Notes: a model not told the origin generated them from the sequence alone. A stretch of 46,065 nt of DNA from JADHUC01 sp964617665 (GCA_964617665.1 CAZUAH010000040.1:1-46065); one strand, 5' to 3'. Shown: positions 1 to 9,036, numbered from the stretch's first letter. Translations and numbers: made by a program.

Positions 1-19
1 TCACCGACGAAACTGACGG

Positions 20-802
20 TTAAAAGCTCCGCAGGTATTCTACAACCTGTCGAATCTCCAAAAGAGGCCTGTCTGACAATTGTCGTTCTATCGTGAAGTG
101 TCCCCGATAGCCCTGTTCTTCAAGAATCCCAAGTAATTCCGGATAGTCAACGGCACCTTGTCCCGGCAGCGTCTGCGTGCCTCGACCTTGCGCCAAATCT
201 CGTACGCCGTCTGTTGCATGAACGTGCAGCACGTTCCCGCCGAGCGAGGTTGCAGCATCCTTGGCGGAGTGGTCGTTGACGATCAGTCTGCCTGGGTCAA
301 GGTCCACACCGAGCGCGCCTTGTGGCAAAGCGGCGATCAACTCCGCTAGATCTTCGCCACTTTCGGCACCAGTTCGAGCCCCCAATGTTGCTCCGACGCG
401 TTGCCCATGTGCGCCAATGTCTGCGAGCGTCTCTAGCAGCAATTCCCAAGCGGGGCCCTCTCGCTTGCTGGGGACTTGTCCGACGTGATTGACGACGATC
501 CCGCACCCCAGCTTGTACGCGAGATCCATGGCCTCTTTAGTCGCCGTGACTCGCCGGTCCAAGTTGTCGTGAACGTTGTAGCCGTGGCGAGTCTGGAACC
601 CGACGGCGCACACGTGAAGGCTGTAGTCTCCAAGCATCTTGCGCAAGTGCCTTATGCCTGTCTGTGACATCTCGCGTGGCCTGATTTCGCCCCGCGCGTC
701 GATTTCCACCGCTTCGGCGCCCAACTCGGCGGCCTGTTTGATAGCTTGCTTCAACGGCAGGCGAAGGCTTGCCAGTTGGATTCCAATTCTGATTCTTAGC
801 AT
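20..802 (-). CDS. Sugar phosphate isomerase/epimerase-like TIM-barrel protein
   Basis: 260 residues. The pattern is that of the xylose-isomerase-like / AP endonuclease 2 TIM-barrel superfamily: an N-terminal strand (IGIQLASL), a conserved EAVEID strand, VVNHVG in mid-protein, LGVDLDPGRL, HVHATDG near residue 200 and a closing GHFTIER strand. His, Asp and Glu residues on these strands are the usual metal ligands of the family. Members are isomerases, epimerases or other cytoplasmic sugar enzymes; the substrate cannot be told from sequence. The ORF runs open to 853, but the ATG at 802 is preferred because a GAGAAGGA stretch lies just upstream and the extra 17 residues look unlike the family. 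It is transcribed divergently from the Nif3-like gene. Confidence 0.8.
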   Translation of the reverse strand: MLRIRIGIQLASLRLPLKQAIKQAAELGAEAVEIDARGEIRPREMSQTGIRHLRKMLGDYSLHVCAVGFQTRHGYNVHDNLDRRVTATKEAMDLAYKLGCGIVVNHVGQVPSKREGPAWELLLETLADIGAHGQRVGATLGARTGAESGEDLAELIAALPQGALGVDLDPGRLIVNDHSAKDAATSLGGNVLHVHATDGVRDLAQGRGTQTLPGQGAVDYPELLGILEEQGYRGHFTIERQLSDRPLLEIRQVVEYLRSF

Positions 803-903
803 TGACGTCCTTCTCGATTGTGGCCACAAGACCATAACGGTACGATGAGGCATCTAGGTTACCGAACGTTCGTGATCAGTTCAAAGGTGGGTTAGCCGTT
901 GCC

Positions 904-1695
904 ATGATCGAATTGCAGGCGATTTGCGATTTCCTGGGGGAGTTTGCCCCTCCGCATCTTGCAGAGGAGTGGGACAACGTGGGGCTGTTGGTCGGTGATC
1001 CGAAGAAGGAGGTCGGCCGAGTCATGACCTGCCTGACCGTTACGCCGGCCAGCGCGGACGAAGCTGTTCGCGAAGGTGCGGAACTGATCGTGACGCATCA
1101 TCCGTTGCCGTTTCGCCCATTGAAGAGGCTGACGACCGACCAGACGCCCAGCCGTATGCTGCTGCAATTGATCGGCGCAGGTGTCGCCGTCTACAGCCCG
1201 CACACCGCTTTCGACTCGGCGGCGTCTGGTATCAATCAGCGATTGGCCGAGGGTCTGGGATTGGTGGACATCGCCCCGTTGATCGCCAATGAACAAGATT
1301 CCGAAGGCCTAGGTGCCGGGCGTAGCGGCGTGTTGGCCGAAGACGCTTCGCTGGAGGAAATGGCAGATAGGCTAAAAACTTTTCTGAAGGTGGACGGACT
1401 GCACCTGGTCGGAGAATCCGACCGCCGTGTGAAACGCATCGCCGTAGCTTGCGGCGCGGCAGGCGAGTTCCTGGAGCCAGCCTGCCAGGCGAATTGTGAC
1501 GTATTGGTAACTGGCGAAACCAGTTTCCACACGTGTCTTGCGGCGGCGGCCAGCGACATTGCTCTGCTGCTGCCCGGGCACTACGCAAGCGAACGATTCG
1601 CTGTGGAACTGCTCGCGGAAGAACTGGGGGGCCACTTTGGCCAGTTGACGGTATGGGCCAGTCGCGAGGAGAGCGATCCGCTGCGCTGGCTCTGA
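904..1695 (+). CDS. Nif3-like dinuclear metal centre protein
   Basis: 263 residues, the normal length for single-domain bacterial Nif3/YbgI-family proteins. Family marks are the N-terminal EEWDNVGLLVG motif, IVTHHPLPF (paired His metal ligands), YSPHTAFD and, near the C-terminus, a DVLVTGE strand followed by LLPGHYASE, which carries the last His/Glu ligands. The family forms toroidal hexamers with a two-metal site. Proposed roles range from GTP cyclohydrolase 1 type 2-like activity to metal chaperoning, and none is settled. The ATG follows closely after the divergent isomerase gene, and the stop lies one base from the stop of the convergent regulator gene. Confidence 0.9.
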   Translation: MIELQAICDFLGEFAPPHLAEEWDNVGLLVGDPKKEVGRVMTCLTVTPASADEAVREGAELIVTHHPLPFRPLKRLTTDQTPSRMLLQLIGAGVAVYSPHTAFDSAASGINQRLAEGLGLVDIAPLIANEQDSEGLGAGRSGVLAEDASLEEMADRLKTFLKVDGLHLVGESDRRVKRIAVACGAAGEFLEPACQANCDVLVTGETSFHTCLAAAASDIALLLPGHYASERFAVELLAEELGGHFGQLTVWASREESDPLRWL

Positions 1696-1696
1696 G

Positions 1697-2593
1697 CTAC
1701 TCCTCCGGACGCTGCTTGACAAGCGTCACTTCGTTGCCTTTCTCGTTGAACGTTACCTTGTCCATCAACGAGTGCATCAGCAGGATCCCGCGACCACTAA
1801 CCGCCTCCAGTCCCTCTTCCGACGTGGGATCGGGAACTTTCGACGGGTCAAATCCATCGCCGTCGTCGCGTACGACAAACGTCACCCCGTCAGGCGAGAC
1901 CTTGACTTTGACGTACACTTTGCGATCGCAGTAGGGCGACAGTATGCGACGATCGTCGATCGCCTTGTTGTAGATATCCTCGTCGAACACGTCGCGCAAC
2001 TCGGAACTCAATTCCAAGTTTCCGTGATGCACGGCGTTTCGCAACGCCTCTTCAAGGGCGAGGCAAATCAGGTCTTCGGCGCCTTCATCGCAAACTCCCG
2101 AGTTGCAGAGGGATCTGCCCGCGTATTCCAGCAAAGGTGGAATCAGCGCGGTATCGTTATCCTCGATCACGAATGAGGTTTCCGATTCGGCGATGCTATC
2201 CAGAAGGCGAGTGACCTCGCGTTTCTCCTGGGCCAAATTCAACACCTCGTGGACAATTCCCGGCAAGACCTTGTCGAGGGAGTCCTTCGGAATATAGGCG
2301 AGCGCGCCCCACTCGATGGCCTGCTCGGCCAGTTCCTCGTTGTCGATGGATGTCATCAAGACCACGGGTACTGACGGATACTGACGCTTGAAACGCGCCA
2401 AGAACTCCACGCCGTTCATTTCCGGCATGACGAGATCCGTCACGACTAAATCTGGGGGGGCTGCGTCAACTCGCTCAAGAGCCTCGCGGCCGTTGCCAGC
2501 GAACTCGAGCTGCAGTTCAGGCGTACCCTCTAACGCCCCCGCGACAAGACGCTGATCGTCATGGGATTCATCAACTACAAGTACGGTGGGCAT
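1697..2593 (-). CDS. Response regulator fused to RsbW-like anti-sigma kinase domain
   Basis: 298 residues. Residues 1-120 are a receiver domain: acidic pocket near D8, the phosphoacceptor D53 in TDLVMPEMNG, and the conserved Lys in YIPKDS. Residues about 130-298 are a GHKL ATPase of the HATPase_c_2 type found in anti-sigma factors RsbW/SpoIIAB: N-box EEALRNAVHHGN, G1 box DDGDGFD and G2 box GRGILLMH. There is no dimerisation/histidine box, so this is not a classic sensor kinase. By family knowledge it would couple a phosphorelay to partner-switching control of a sigma factor; no partner gene is nearby. The ATG at 2593 is chosen over 2629 because the receiver begins directly there (MPTVLVVDES) and a GGAAG lies 7 bases upstream. 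Confidence 0.88.
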   Translation of the reverse strand: MPTVLVVDESHDDQRLVAGALEGTPELQLEFAGNGREALERVDAAPPDLVVTDLVMPEMNGVEFLARFKRQYPSVPVVLMTSIDNEELAEQAIEWGALAYIPKDSLDKVLPGIVHEVLNLAQEKREVTRLLDSIAESETSFVIEDNDTALIPPLLEYAGRSLCNSGVCDEGAEDLICLALEEALRNAVHHGNLELSSELRDVFDEDIYNKAIDDRRILSPYCDRKVYVKVKVSPDGVTFVVRDDGDGFDPSKVPDPTSEEGLEAVSGRGILLMHSLMDKVTFNEKGNEVTLVKQRPEE

Positions 2594-2634
2594 AAACCGC
2601 TTCCGCAGGGAATACGGGAAAGGGACCAAATCAG

Positions 2635-2640
2635 ATTATA
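2635..2640 (-). promoter_or_regulatory. Possible -10 element for the receiver/HATPase gene
   Basis: Reading on the minus strand there is a perfect TATAAT hexamer 42 bases upstream of the chosen ATG at 2593. The matching -35 position (about 17 bases further up) carries only a weak TGCGGA. Planctomycete promoters are poorly defined, so this is only a candidate. Confidence 0.3.
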
Positions 2641-2871
2641 AATGCCTCGCCTTGCGTTCCGCACCAGAGCCCTTGGCTCATCGGCACCAAACAGCGGAGG
2701 TCAGGTGCCGGCAGAAGGCAAGGAACCTTCCAGCCGTCGCTCGAAAAGGTCGGAACGGAAAGTCCAGACGACTCTCGGAGCGGAATCTCCGCCGCAGTGT
2801 ACTAGTGTATCGTCTACCCACAGTTTCGGAAGTGCACCCCCCGTACGGTTTGCAAGATTTTGGCTCACAAG

Positions 2872-4527
2872 TCACGTTATTTGTTCAGCACCGCCCAAAT
2901 AATCGTCTGATACCGGGTAGTTTCGAAAGCGGACGGAGTAGTACTGCTCGAACCAATCGCTAATGTCGCCTTCGATCGAAGGATCGTACTCCGGGGCCAC
3001 ATGCAGTGTTTTGCCAATTAGAGTTTCCCGAAGCTCGCAATCATCGACCAACACCTTTCCAGACTTGATCACGTACCGTGGCAACTCGAACATCGTTTCC
3101 CGGTTGTCGTGCGGCGAGTAGATCGTCACATCGGCGTCGGCACTGGGCCCCAGGTGGCCTTTGTTGCTCAGGCCCAGTAGCCTTGCCGGTCCGGCACGCG
3201 TGATGATTGCGATTTCGTTCAGCGTGTATTCGCGATCCAAGTCGGCCAGCACCGAGCCCTTGAGTACGTTCGGATGTACTGTCTTCAGCACGTCCTTGCG
3301 ATAGGTGCTGTCCATCAACAGCCGGATGATCTGCGGATAGGCAAGGAACGAGCCGCCGTTCGGGTGATCGGTGCTCATGACCACTCGCCAAGGATCTTGA
3401 ACCAGCAGATACCATTCCAGGCCAATCGCCCACTGCCACGCGTGTACGAGGCTCTTGTTGCGATACTTGATTGGTGCAATGCCACAACCGGCTTCCAGCT
3501 CCGTATCAGCGCTGAACCACTTCGTGCCGTAGACGTTGTGCAAGAAGTAGCCCAATGGTCCATCGCCGGTCATGCTGGTGGTCTCGCCGAACAGAACCTG
3601 TCCCACATCGACGGTCACGTTCTTGTGCGAGTTGACGTAGTCGGCCAACGGCTGAACCTTCGAGTTGAAGGTGGTCTCGTCTCCTTCACCTCCGCCGTAA
3701 CTGTGAAACTGAATGTGGGTCATGTGACCTCGGTGGCCTTCCAACGATTTCATCGTTTCCAAGGTCGTTTCCCAGTTGCCCGGCATGCCAAGGTTGTTCG
3801 GATGGATGTGGACCGAATGTGGCAGTTTCAATTCGTCGGCCGCTTGGGCTACTTGGCGGATGATATCGCGAGGCGTTACCTCGTAGTGATCCACCACGTC
3901 GTCAACGCCGCTGACGTTGCCGCCCGCGTGGTGCTTCCATACCTCGACACCACCGGGATTCACCAACTTGACCGCGAATCCCTTAGCGGCACCCAGTAGC
4001 CATGCGACAAAGCCTTTCAATCGTTCCGGTTCGCCGTCCTTGATGGCCTTCATCACGTAGTGGTTGTTGCCCATCAGAACGTAGAAGCCCTTGTCGATGC
4101 AGGGCGTGTCATCCAATTCCTCGTGCGCGTGGCGAGCCGCGAGCGGCGGCACAGCGGCATCGAATGCCGTGGTGTACCCTAACCCAATGTACTTGTAGCC
4201 GGTGGCAAAGGTGCTTGGCACACTGCCCATTGTCCCGCTGTGCGTAGTCGCCGTGCGTCGAACGACCTCGCCGCGGCGTTTTTCCTCGGGACGCATCTTG
4301 CGTGCCACATTGACCTTCGGGCCGGCAATGTGGCAGTGCATATCGATGCCGCCTGGCATGACGACCAAACCGGTCGCGTCCAGCGTGCGTGTCGGTTTCA
4401 CGTTGGGATCACCGGGCGATTCGACGATCTTCCCGTCCTGGATCCAGATGTCTTTCACTTGGCCGTGGACGCCGTTGATCGGGTCGTAGACGCAACCGCC
4501 GGATATCTTCAATAGCGAATCTGTCAT
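2872..4527 (-). CDS. fhcA: Formylmethanofuran dehydrogenase subunit A / formyltransferase-hydrolase complex subunit A homologue
   Basis: 551 residues, the full length of FwdA/FmdA/FhcA. It is an amidohydrolase-fold protein: HxH metal ligands H64 and H66 in GGIDMHCHIAGP, the KLVNPGG segment holding the lysine that is carboxylated in the family, HIHPNNLG, THIQFHSYGG, and the late MSTDHPNGG motif with the catalytic Asp. In methylotrophic bacteria FhcABCD transfers or hydrolyses formyl groups on a methanofuran-like carrier in the tetrahydromethanopterin-linked C1 pathway; subunit A holds the hydrolase site. Planctomycetes are known to carry this pathway. No fhcB, C or D gene lies in this window, so the complex genes are probably scattered. 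The start ATG at 4527 gives the canonical N-terminus. Confidence 0.9.
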   Translation of the reverse strand: MTDSLLKISGGCVYDPINGVHGQVKDIWIQDGKIVESPGDPNVKPTRTLDATGLVVMPGGIDMHCHIAGPKVNVARKMRPEEKRRGEVVRRTATTHSGTMGSVPSTFATGYKYIGLGYTTAFDAAVPPLAARHAHEELDDTPCIDKGFYVLMGNNHYVMKAIKDGEPERLKGFVAWLLGAAKGFAVKLVNPGGVEVWKHHAGGNVSGVDDVVDHYEVTPRDIIRQVAQAADELKLPHSVHIHPNNLGMPGNWETTLETMKSLEGHRGHMTHIQFHSYGGGEGDETTFNSKVQPLADYVNSHKNVTVDVGQVLFGETTSMTGDGPLGYFLHNVYGTKWFSADTELEAGCGIAPIKYRNKSLVHAWQWAIGLEWYLLVQDPWRVVMSTDHPNGGSFLAYPQIIRLLMDSTYRKDVLKTVHPNVLKGSVLADLDREYTLNEIAIITRAGPARLLGLSNKGHLGPSADADVTIYSPHDNRETMFELPRYVIKSGKVLVDDCELRETLIGKTLHVAPEYDPSIEGDISDWFEQYYSVRFRNYPVSDDYLGGAEQIT

Positions 4528-4610
4528 GGCTCTGTTCTATCCAGTTGCCGAGCGAGTACAATGCTTCATGATGGACTTTGAACCGCATGGAAACAACGGG
4601 GCCAACTACT

Positions 4611-5120
4611 ATGTCTAACGAATCTCGCCTGGAAATCGCCTGCAAGCAGATCCAAGAAGCGCGCGAATACACGTGGACTTTGCTGGATGGGTTGAGCGAC
4701 GAGGACTGGTTCCGGCGACCCGCCGAGATGACAACTCACATCGCCTGGCAGATCGGGCATTTGGCGATGGCCGAGTATGGACTCTGCCTTTTTCGCATTC
4801 GAGGCAGACATCCAGAAGATCTCGACCTGATGTCCAGCAAGTTCCGCAAGCAATTCAGCCGAGGTTCGACGCCCAACTCGGATTCCTCGGTCTACCCGTC
4901 CCAGGCGGATATACGTGCGGTTTTCGACCGTGTACACGGGCAAGCGATGACGGAATTGGCGGATTGCAGAGAGCAGGATCTGAACGAGACAATCGAAGAA
5001 CCCTACGCCGTCTACAACACGAAGATGGGCGCTCTCTTCTTTTGCGCCCATCACGAGATGCTCCACGCCGGCCAGATCGGCCTGCTGCGACGCTTACTGG
5101 GAAAACCGCCCGTCAGGTAG
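4611..5120 (+). CDS. DinB-like four-helix-bundle protein
   Basis: 169 residues. All-alpha protein of the DinB/YfiT-like superfamily: N-terminal helix with EAREYTWTLLDGL, then HIAWQIGHLAMAE, and C-terminal HHEMLHAGQIGLLRR. The His residues in these two segments match the metal triad of the family. Characterised relatives include bacillithiol- or mycothiol-dependent transferases, but most are of unknown function and the thiol partner here is not known. In-frame starts exist at 4578 (TTG), 4587 (ATG) and 4611 (ATG); 4611 is chosen because the protein then begins with the family helix and an ACGGGG stretch precedes it. It is convergent with the transporter genes. Confidence 0.82.
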   Translation: MSNESRLEIACKQIQEAREYTWTLLDGLSDEDWFRRPAEMTTHIAWQIGHLAMAEYGLCLFRIRGRHPEDLDLMSSKFRKQFSRGSTPNSDSSVYPSQADIRAVFDRVHGQAMTELADCREQDLNETIEEPYAVYNTKMGALFFCAHHEMLHAGQIGLLRRLLGKPPVR

Positions 5121-5223
5121 TCAGCGAGCTAAAGCAAATTCGCTTGCCAATCGGCTCTCCGAGGGCGTTGGCGTCAGGAAGGCCAAGGCCCACAGATGGC
5201 ATGGTGGACCTGGGGATGAAAGA

Positions 5224-5388
5224 TCAGTCCGCGTCGATCGTGTCCTTAGTATCTATCTCTAGTGGCCCCTTCAAGTGTTCCTCGACCTCGACCGGCGGGA
5301 GCGTCAGCACTCGATAGAGGCAGAAAGACACCAACGCCACCACGGAGGAAACGGACAGAATCATCACGATTGCGGCGCTGATAGTCAT
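5224..5388 (-). CDS. Small one-helix subunit of NSS transporter (MetS-like), 54 residues
   Basis: A 54-codon ORF found by translating the minus strand after the NSS transporter. It starts at ATG 5388, 28 bases after the transporter stop codon, with GAGGA upstream. It encodes a hydrophobic helix (about residues 3-26, AAIVMILSV onward) followed by LYRVLTLPP and a charged acidic tail ending in DAD. This is the layout of the small subunits that accompany some bacterial NSS-family transporters, as in the MetPS methionine/alanine importer of Corynebacterium, where the small protein is needed for transport. The position and topology support the call; I cannot verify the family match by search. Confidence 0.75.
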   Translation of the reverse strand: MTISAAIVMILSVSSVVALVSFCLYRVLTLPPVEVEEHLKGPLEIDTKDTIDAD

Positions 5389-5416
5389 AATGGAATCCTC
5401 GATTCAGCCTATGAGG

Positions 5417-7354
5417 TCAAATGTCGTCGTACCGTCCTTCTGCCACCCAACGCCGACCTGCAATATGGACCAGAATGAGCAGAAAGACCATGACCGTGAC
5501 GATGAAGGCCACCGAAGAAAGGGCCACACGGTCTCGCGCGATGGTTGCAACGTACCCGAATTTGTATTCCTTGATCGCTAGAACATCATTGGTTTCGGTT
5601 TCAGCATCAAGTCCGCGATGAAGCACAAACAAGGGGGTCTCAGCATCTTCTTGAAGCGTCCACGGGCCGTTAGGCGTCTCCGCAACGACAGCGAACGTTT
5701 TAGGCAGCGCCAGGTCTTTCGCAGCGAACTCGCTTCGCAACGCATCGGGCAACCGGCCGCTCTTCAAGGTGTCGACATGCGTGAGGCTGCTTTCGAAAGC
5801 GAGTTCCTGTTTGTCCGGAAGTTTCTCCCAGCAGAACGCGGAGAAGATCGCAAGCAGGTATACTGGCACAACGTATTTCAGCATCAGTTGCACGAACTTG
5901 GGCACTCGAATGTGAGCCCCCTGGTGCATCCACTTATCGCCCTTCTCGATTCCGAAGGCCCACCCATACAGAAGTGCCTGGATGGTCGCCAGCACGAAAA
6001 TCAACACGCTACCGACCCAAAAGTCGAATGTGTCAAGGGCCGTTAGTTTCCCCGAGAAGTAGAGTACGAATCCGCAGCCCAAAGCCGCAATCAGGCCCAG
6101 GACCGCTGCGGATGCGTGCCGCTTTAGGCCGAACCCTTCCTCCAAAAACGCGATGACCGGTTGCAGCATCGATACACTGCTTGTCACCGCCGCAACGAAG
6201 AGCATGAAGAACCAGAGGAAGCCGAAGAATTGCCCTCCCGGCATAAGGGCAAATACGTTGGGCAGCGCGACAAACCCCAGGTCGAATGTGCCCTGCTCGC
6301 CGGCGGCCACTCCCAGAAAGATGAAGGCTGCCGGCAATGTGATGAGACCGCCAAGGCAGACTTCAAAGAACTCGTTCATGCTGCTCGAGGTCAGGCCACT
6401 GAGGACGACGTCGTCGTTCCTGCGAAGGTAGCTGGCATAGTTGATGATAATGCCGAAACCAACGGAGAGGCTGAAGAAGATCTGACCGGAAGCGGCAAGC
6501 CAGGTCTCCGGATCCAGCAGCTTTCCCGGTTTAGGCTCCCACATGAAATTCAGGCCGCCAAGTACGGACTGATCGGGATTCGACGGGTCAGGCGTACCCA
6601 GTGTCAGGACGCGGATCAGCACGATAAAGGCAAGTAGCACTAAAGTGGGCATCGCAAAACGGCAGAATGTTTCGATGCCTTTGCTAACGCCGCGATATAT
6701 CAGTATGAAGTTGAAGGCAAAAGTGCCCAAAAGCACCCAAAGCCATTTTCGATTGCCCCCCTCCAGCATGGCCCCGTCCGCGTTGCTGCCAACGAATTCT
6801 CCGAAGAAGCTTCCAAAGGCCATCGACGCGGTCTCACGCTCGGTCAGTTTTGCGGCCTCTTGCCGAGCCAATTCCTCGGTCATGCCCTTCGTTTCGACGA
6901 GCGTTTTCACATATTCGTCCGGGGCCTGAGCCACCAGTTGGTCAACGTGGCCACCTGTGCCGATCGTCAAGTCGCCAGTGACATAGTTGATGGCATAACC
7001 TAGGCACCAGGATTCGATCAAGACGTAGTACATGTAGATGATCAGCGGAATCAGCAGCGCTACGCCGCCGAAGTACTTTGACAACCGGTTTCGCCAGATA
7101 ACGCTGAAAATGCCGGGCGACGAGTTGAAGCCGCGCGTGCCGCCGTACCGGCCCATGGTCCATTCGGCCCAACAGAGAGGGATACCGAGGATCAGCAGCG
7201 AGATGAAATACGGCAGCAGGAAGGCACCGCCACCGTTTTGTGCCGCTTGCCCTGGAAACCGTAAGAAGTTGCCCAAACCAACGGCGCTGCCGGCTACGGC
7301 CAAAATTACGCCAATACGAGAGCCCCAGTGTTCGCGAGATTGCCTTTTCGACAC
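5417..7354 (-). CDS. Sodium-dependent neurotransmitter:sodium symporter (NSS) family transporter
   Basis: 645 residues, longer than LeuT (about 510) owing to an extended extracytoplasmic loop near residues 120-190 and a C-terminal extension near 540-610. The N-terminal WGSR gating motif and the unwound TM1 signature AVGLGNFLRFPG are clear; further signatures are the SLSVGFGIIINYASY region and about 12 hydrophobic segments. The family imports amino acids or related solutes with Na+. It starts at GTG 7354, with a strong AAAGGAGGG seven bases upstream. It forms an operon with the small MetS-like subunit downstream, which points to a MetPS-type two-component importer, perhaps for methionine, alanine or another neutral amino acid (inference). 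The extra region near residues 540-600 is unusual. Confidence 0.92.
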   Translation of the reverse strand: MSKRQSREHWGSRIGVILAVAGSAVGLGNFLRFPGQAAQNGGGAFLLPYFISLLILGIPLCWAEWTMGRYGGTRGFNSSPGIFSVIWRNRLSKYFGGVALLIPLIIYMYYVLIESWCLGYAINYVTGDLTIGTGGHVDQLVAQAPDEYVKTLVETKGMTEELARQEAAKLTERETASMAFGSFFGEFVGSNADGAMLEGGNRKWLWVLLGTFAFNFILIYRGVSKGIETFCRFAMPTLVLLAFIVLIRVLTLGTPDPSNPDQSVLGGLNFMWEPKPGKLLDPETWLAASGQIFFSLSVGFGIIINYASYLRRNDDVVLSGLTSSSMNEFFEVCLGGLITLPAAFIFLGVAAGEQGTFDLGFVALPNVFALMPGGQFFGFLWFFMLFVAAVTSSVSMLQPVIAFLEEGFGLKRHASAAVLGLIAALGCGFVLYFSGKLTALDTFDFWVGSVLIFVLATIQALLYGWAFGIEKGDKWMHQGAHIRVPKFVQLMLKYVVPVYLLAIFSAFCWEKLPDKQELAFESSLTHVDTLKSGRLPDALRSEFAAKDLALPKTFAVVAETPNGPWTLQEDAETPLFVLHRGLDAETETNDVLAIKEYKFGYVATIARDRVALSSVAFIVTVMVFLLILVHIAGRRWVAEGRYDDI

Positions 7355-7672
7355 GCACTGCCCTCCTTTACGTTTCGCCGTCGATGAACCCTCTGCTGGA
7401 ATGAAAGAGAGGATAGAGTAGGATGCGAGATCGTCCTGATTTCCCCCCCAAGGCGAGTCAGAACGAGTCTCCTGCCATTCCCATTGGCCTCATGAGTATA
7501 GCGGGCAAGAGCGACGGGAAAAACCCTTTTCACGGGCACATGCATGTTCGTGACTTTCCGATCTCCTCGCCACTTCTTATGATTGATGAAGGTGGCACAG
7601 CGGATACGAGAGTAGATTCCGCTGGCCGAGCGGGACTTGGGAAGTGAAAGTCTGTCCGCGAATCTAGTCCTC

Positions 7673-7730
7673 CGTAGGTCATGCTGTGCATGACGCAGAA
7701 CGTATTCCGTTAGGCACAGCCTGACCTACG
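7673..7730. repeat. Palindromic intergenic element
   Basis: Two 17-base arms (7673-7689 and 7714-7730) pair with one mismatch; the left begins CGTAGGTCATGCTGTGC. Each arm also contains its own small hairpin (GTCATG/CATGAC at 7678-7694; AGGC/GCCT at 7712-7722). It looks like the REP-type 'GTAGGTCAGGCTGTGCCTGAC' element I associate with planctomycete genomes. It lies in the 400-base region between the divergent NSS transporter and the next plus-strand gene; the rest of that region shows no convincing gene. Confidence 0.7.
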
Positions 7731-7755
7731 CGTCTGGCAGACCAGTTGAAAGGAG

Positions 7756-9036
7756 ATGATCGTGATTGGCTCTTTTCTGTTGATAGGTTGTTCCATTTTG
7801 GGGCAGGCGGATGACGCGGGCGCGGAACTCCAACTCGAAGTTCGGCGACTGGTGAGGCAACTTGACGACGACTCGCTCGAGAATCGACAAGCGGCTGAAA
7901 AAGCACTGGTCGAACTTGGGCCGGATGTGTTGAAGCTCTTACCTCCGGTCACACGAAATACGTCGGCAGAAGTGAAGGTGCGTTTGGACCGGGTGCGCAA
8001 GGCCCTGGAAACCGCCGCGGCCGAAGCGGCGGCCGAGGCTTCCACGTTCACGCTTGAGGGGGAAATGCCACTGTCCGAGGCACTGGCGGAATTGGAGAAA
8101 CAGACTGGCAACAAGGTCATGGACTTTCGCGGTCAGTTCGGTCAGCAACGCACGGATCCGAATATTACGGCCGATTTTGACGAGACGCCTTTCTGGATCG
8201 CGCTGGATCAGCTCTTGGATCAGGCGAAGATGACCGTCTACAACTTCAGTGGACGCGAGGGTGTAGTGGCCATCATCGGGCGCAACGAAACGGAGCGGGA
8301 TCGCGCGGATCGCGGCACGTACAGCGGTCTGTTTCGATTCGAAGGGGTGGCGGTTCACGCCAGACGCGATTTGCGCAATCCGCAAAACCACTCGCTGAAG
8401 CTCGAAGTTGAATTGACGTGGGAGCCGCGTTTGACACCGATCGTGCTGCAAGTGGCACTGCCCGAACAACGGGCGATTGCCGACACTGGTGACGTGATAG
8501 AGGTCGACAGCCGGCAAAGCCGTCTTGAGATCCCCGTCGAATCCAGTATCGCCGCGGCCGAAGTTCAGGTGCCACTGATGTTGCCGGATCGAAGCGTGGG
8601 AAAGCTCGCTTCGCTCAAAGGAAAGCTCTTTGCGTTGGTCCCCGGCCGTATGGAGACTTTCGAGTTCGGGGATCTGGAAGACGCGAAGGCGGTCGAACAG
8701 CAGAAGGCTGGCGTGACTGTCATCCTCGAGCAGGTTCGCAAGAACGTCGACTTGTACGACATGCGTGTTCGCGTGCGTTTTGAAAAGGCGGAAAACGCGC
8801 TTGAGTCGCACCGCGGGTGGATCTACAACAACGAAGCCTATCTGCTCGATCCAGAGGGAGAGAAGATCGACAACGTCGGGCTCCAGACATATCGGCAAGA
8901 CGCCAACGAGGTGGGCGTCGGGTATCTGTTCGATCGCGAAGATGGGCTGAAGGGCTGCAAGTTGGTCTACAAGACCCCGGTTTTGATCATGAGGATGCCT
9001 GTTGAATACGAATTGAAGGACATTGATTTGCCATGA
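7756..9036 (+). CDS. Conserved hypothetical exported protein, possible lipoprotein
   Basis: 426 residues, function unknown. The N-terminus is a short hydrophobic stretch ending in LLIGC, which fits a lipobox but lacks the usual basic start, so lipidation is uncertain. Residues about 25-75 contain a helical repeat-like region (VRQLDDDSLENRQAAEKAL) resembling HEAT-type segments common in planctomycete exported proteins. The rest appears to be beta-rich. An AAGGAG directly abuts the ATG at 7756, so the GTG at 7762, six bases from that site, may be the true start. The stop overlaps the start of the parvulin gene by four bases (ATGA), suggesting translational coupling and a shared envelope role. 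Confidence 0.75.
   Translation: MIVIGSFLLIGCSILGQADDAGAELQLEVRRLVRQLDDDSLENRQAAEKALVELGPDVLKLLPPVTRNTSAEVKVRLDRVRKALETAAAEAAAEASTFTLEGEMPLSEALAELEKQTGNKVMDFRGQFGQQRTDPNITADFDETPFWIALDQLLDQAKMTVYNFSGREGVVAIIGRNETERDRADRGTYSGLFRFEGVAVHARRDLRNPQNHSLKLEVELTWEPRLTPIVLQVALPEQRAIADTGDVIEVDSRQSRLEIPVESSIAAAEVQVPLMLPDRSVGKLASLKGKLFALVPGRMETFEFGDLEDAKAVEQQKAGVTVILEQVRKNVDLYDMRVRVRFEKAENALESHRGWIYNNEAYLLDPEGEKIDNVGLQTYRQDANEVGVGYLFDREDGLKGCKLVYKTPVLIMRMPVEYELKDIDLP

Noticed and set aside
2757..2780. GGAAAGTCC resembling the conserved P4 region of RNase P RNA
   Set aside because: Only about 100 bases lie between it and the fhcA stop, the rest of the conserved core and the 3' P4 strand are absent, and the match is too short.
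7423..7647. 74-codon open frame on the plus strand
   Set aside because: No ribosome binding site, no family features and a random-looking composition; it lies in a repeat-bearing divergent intergenic region.
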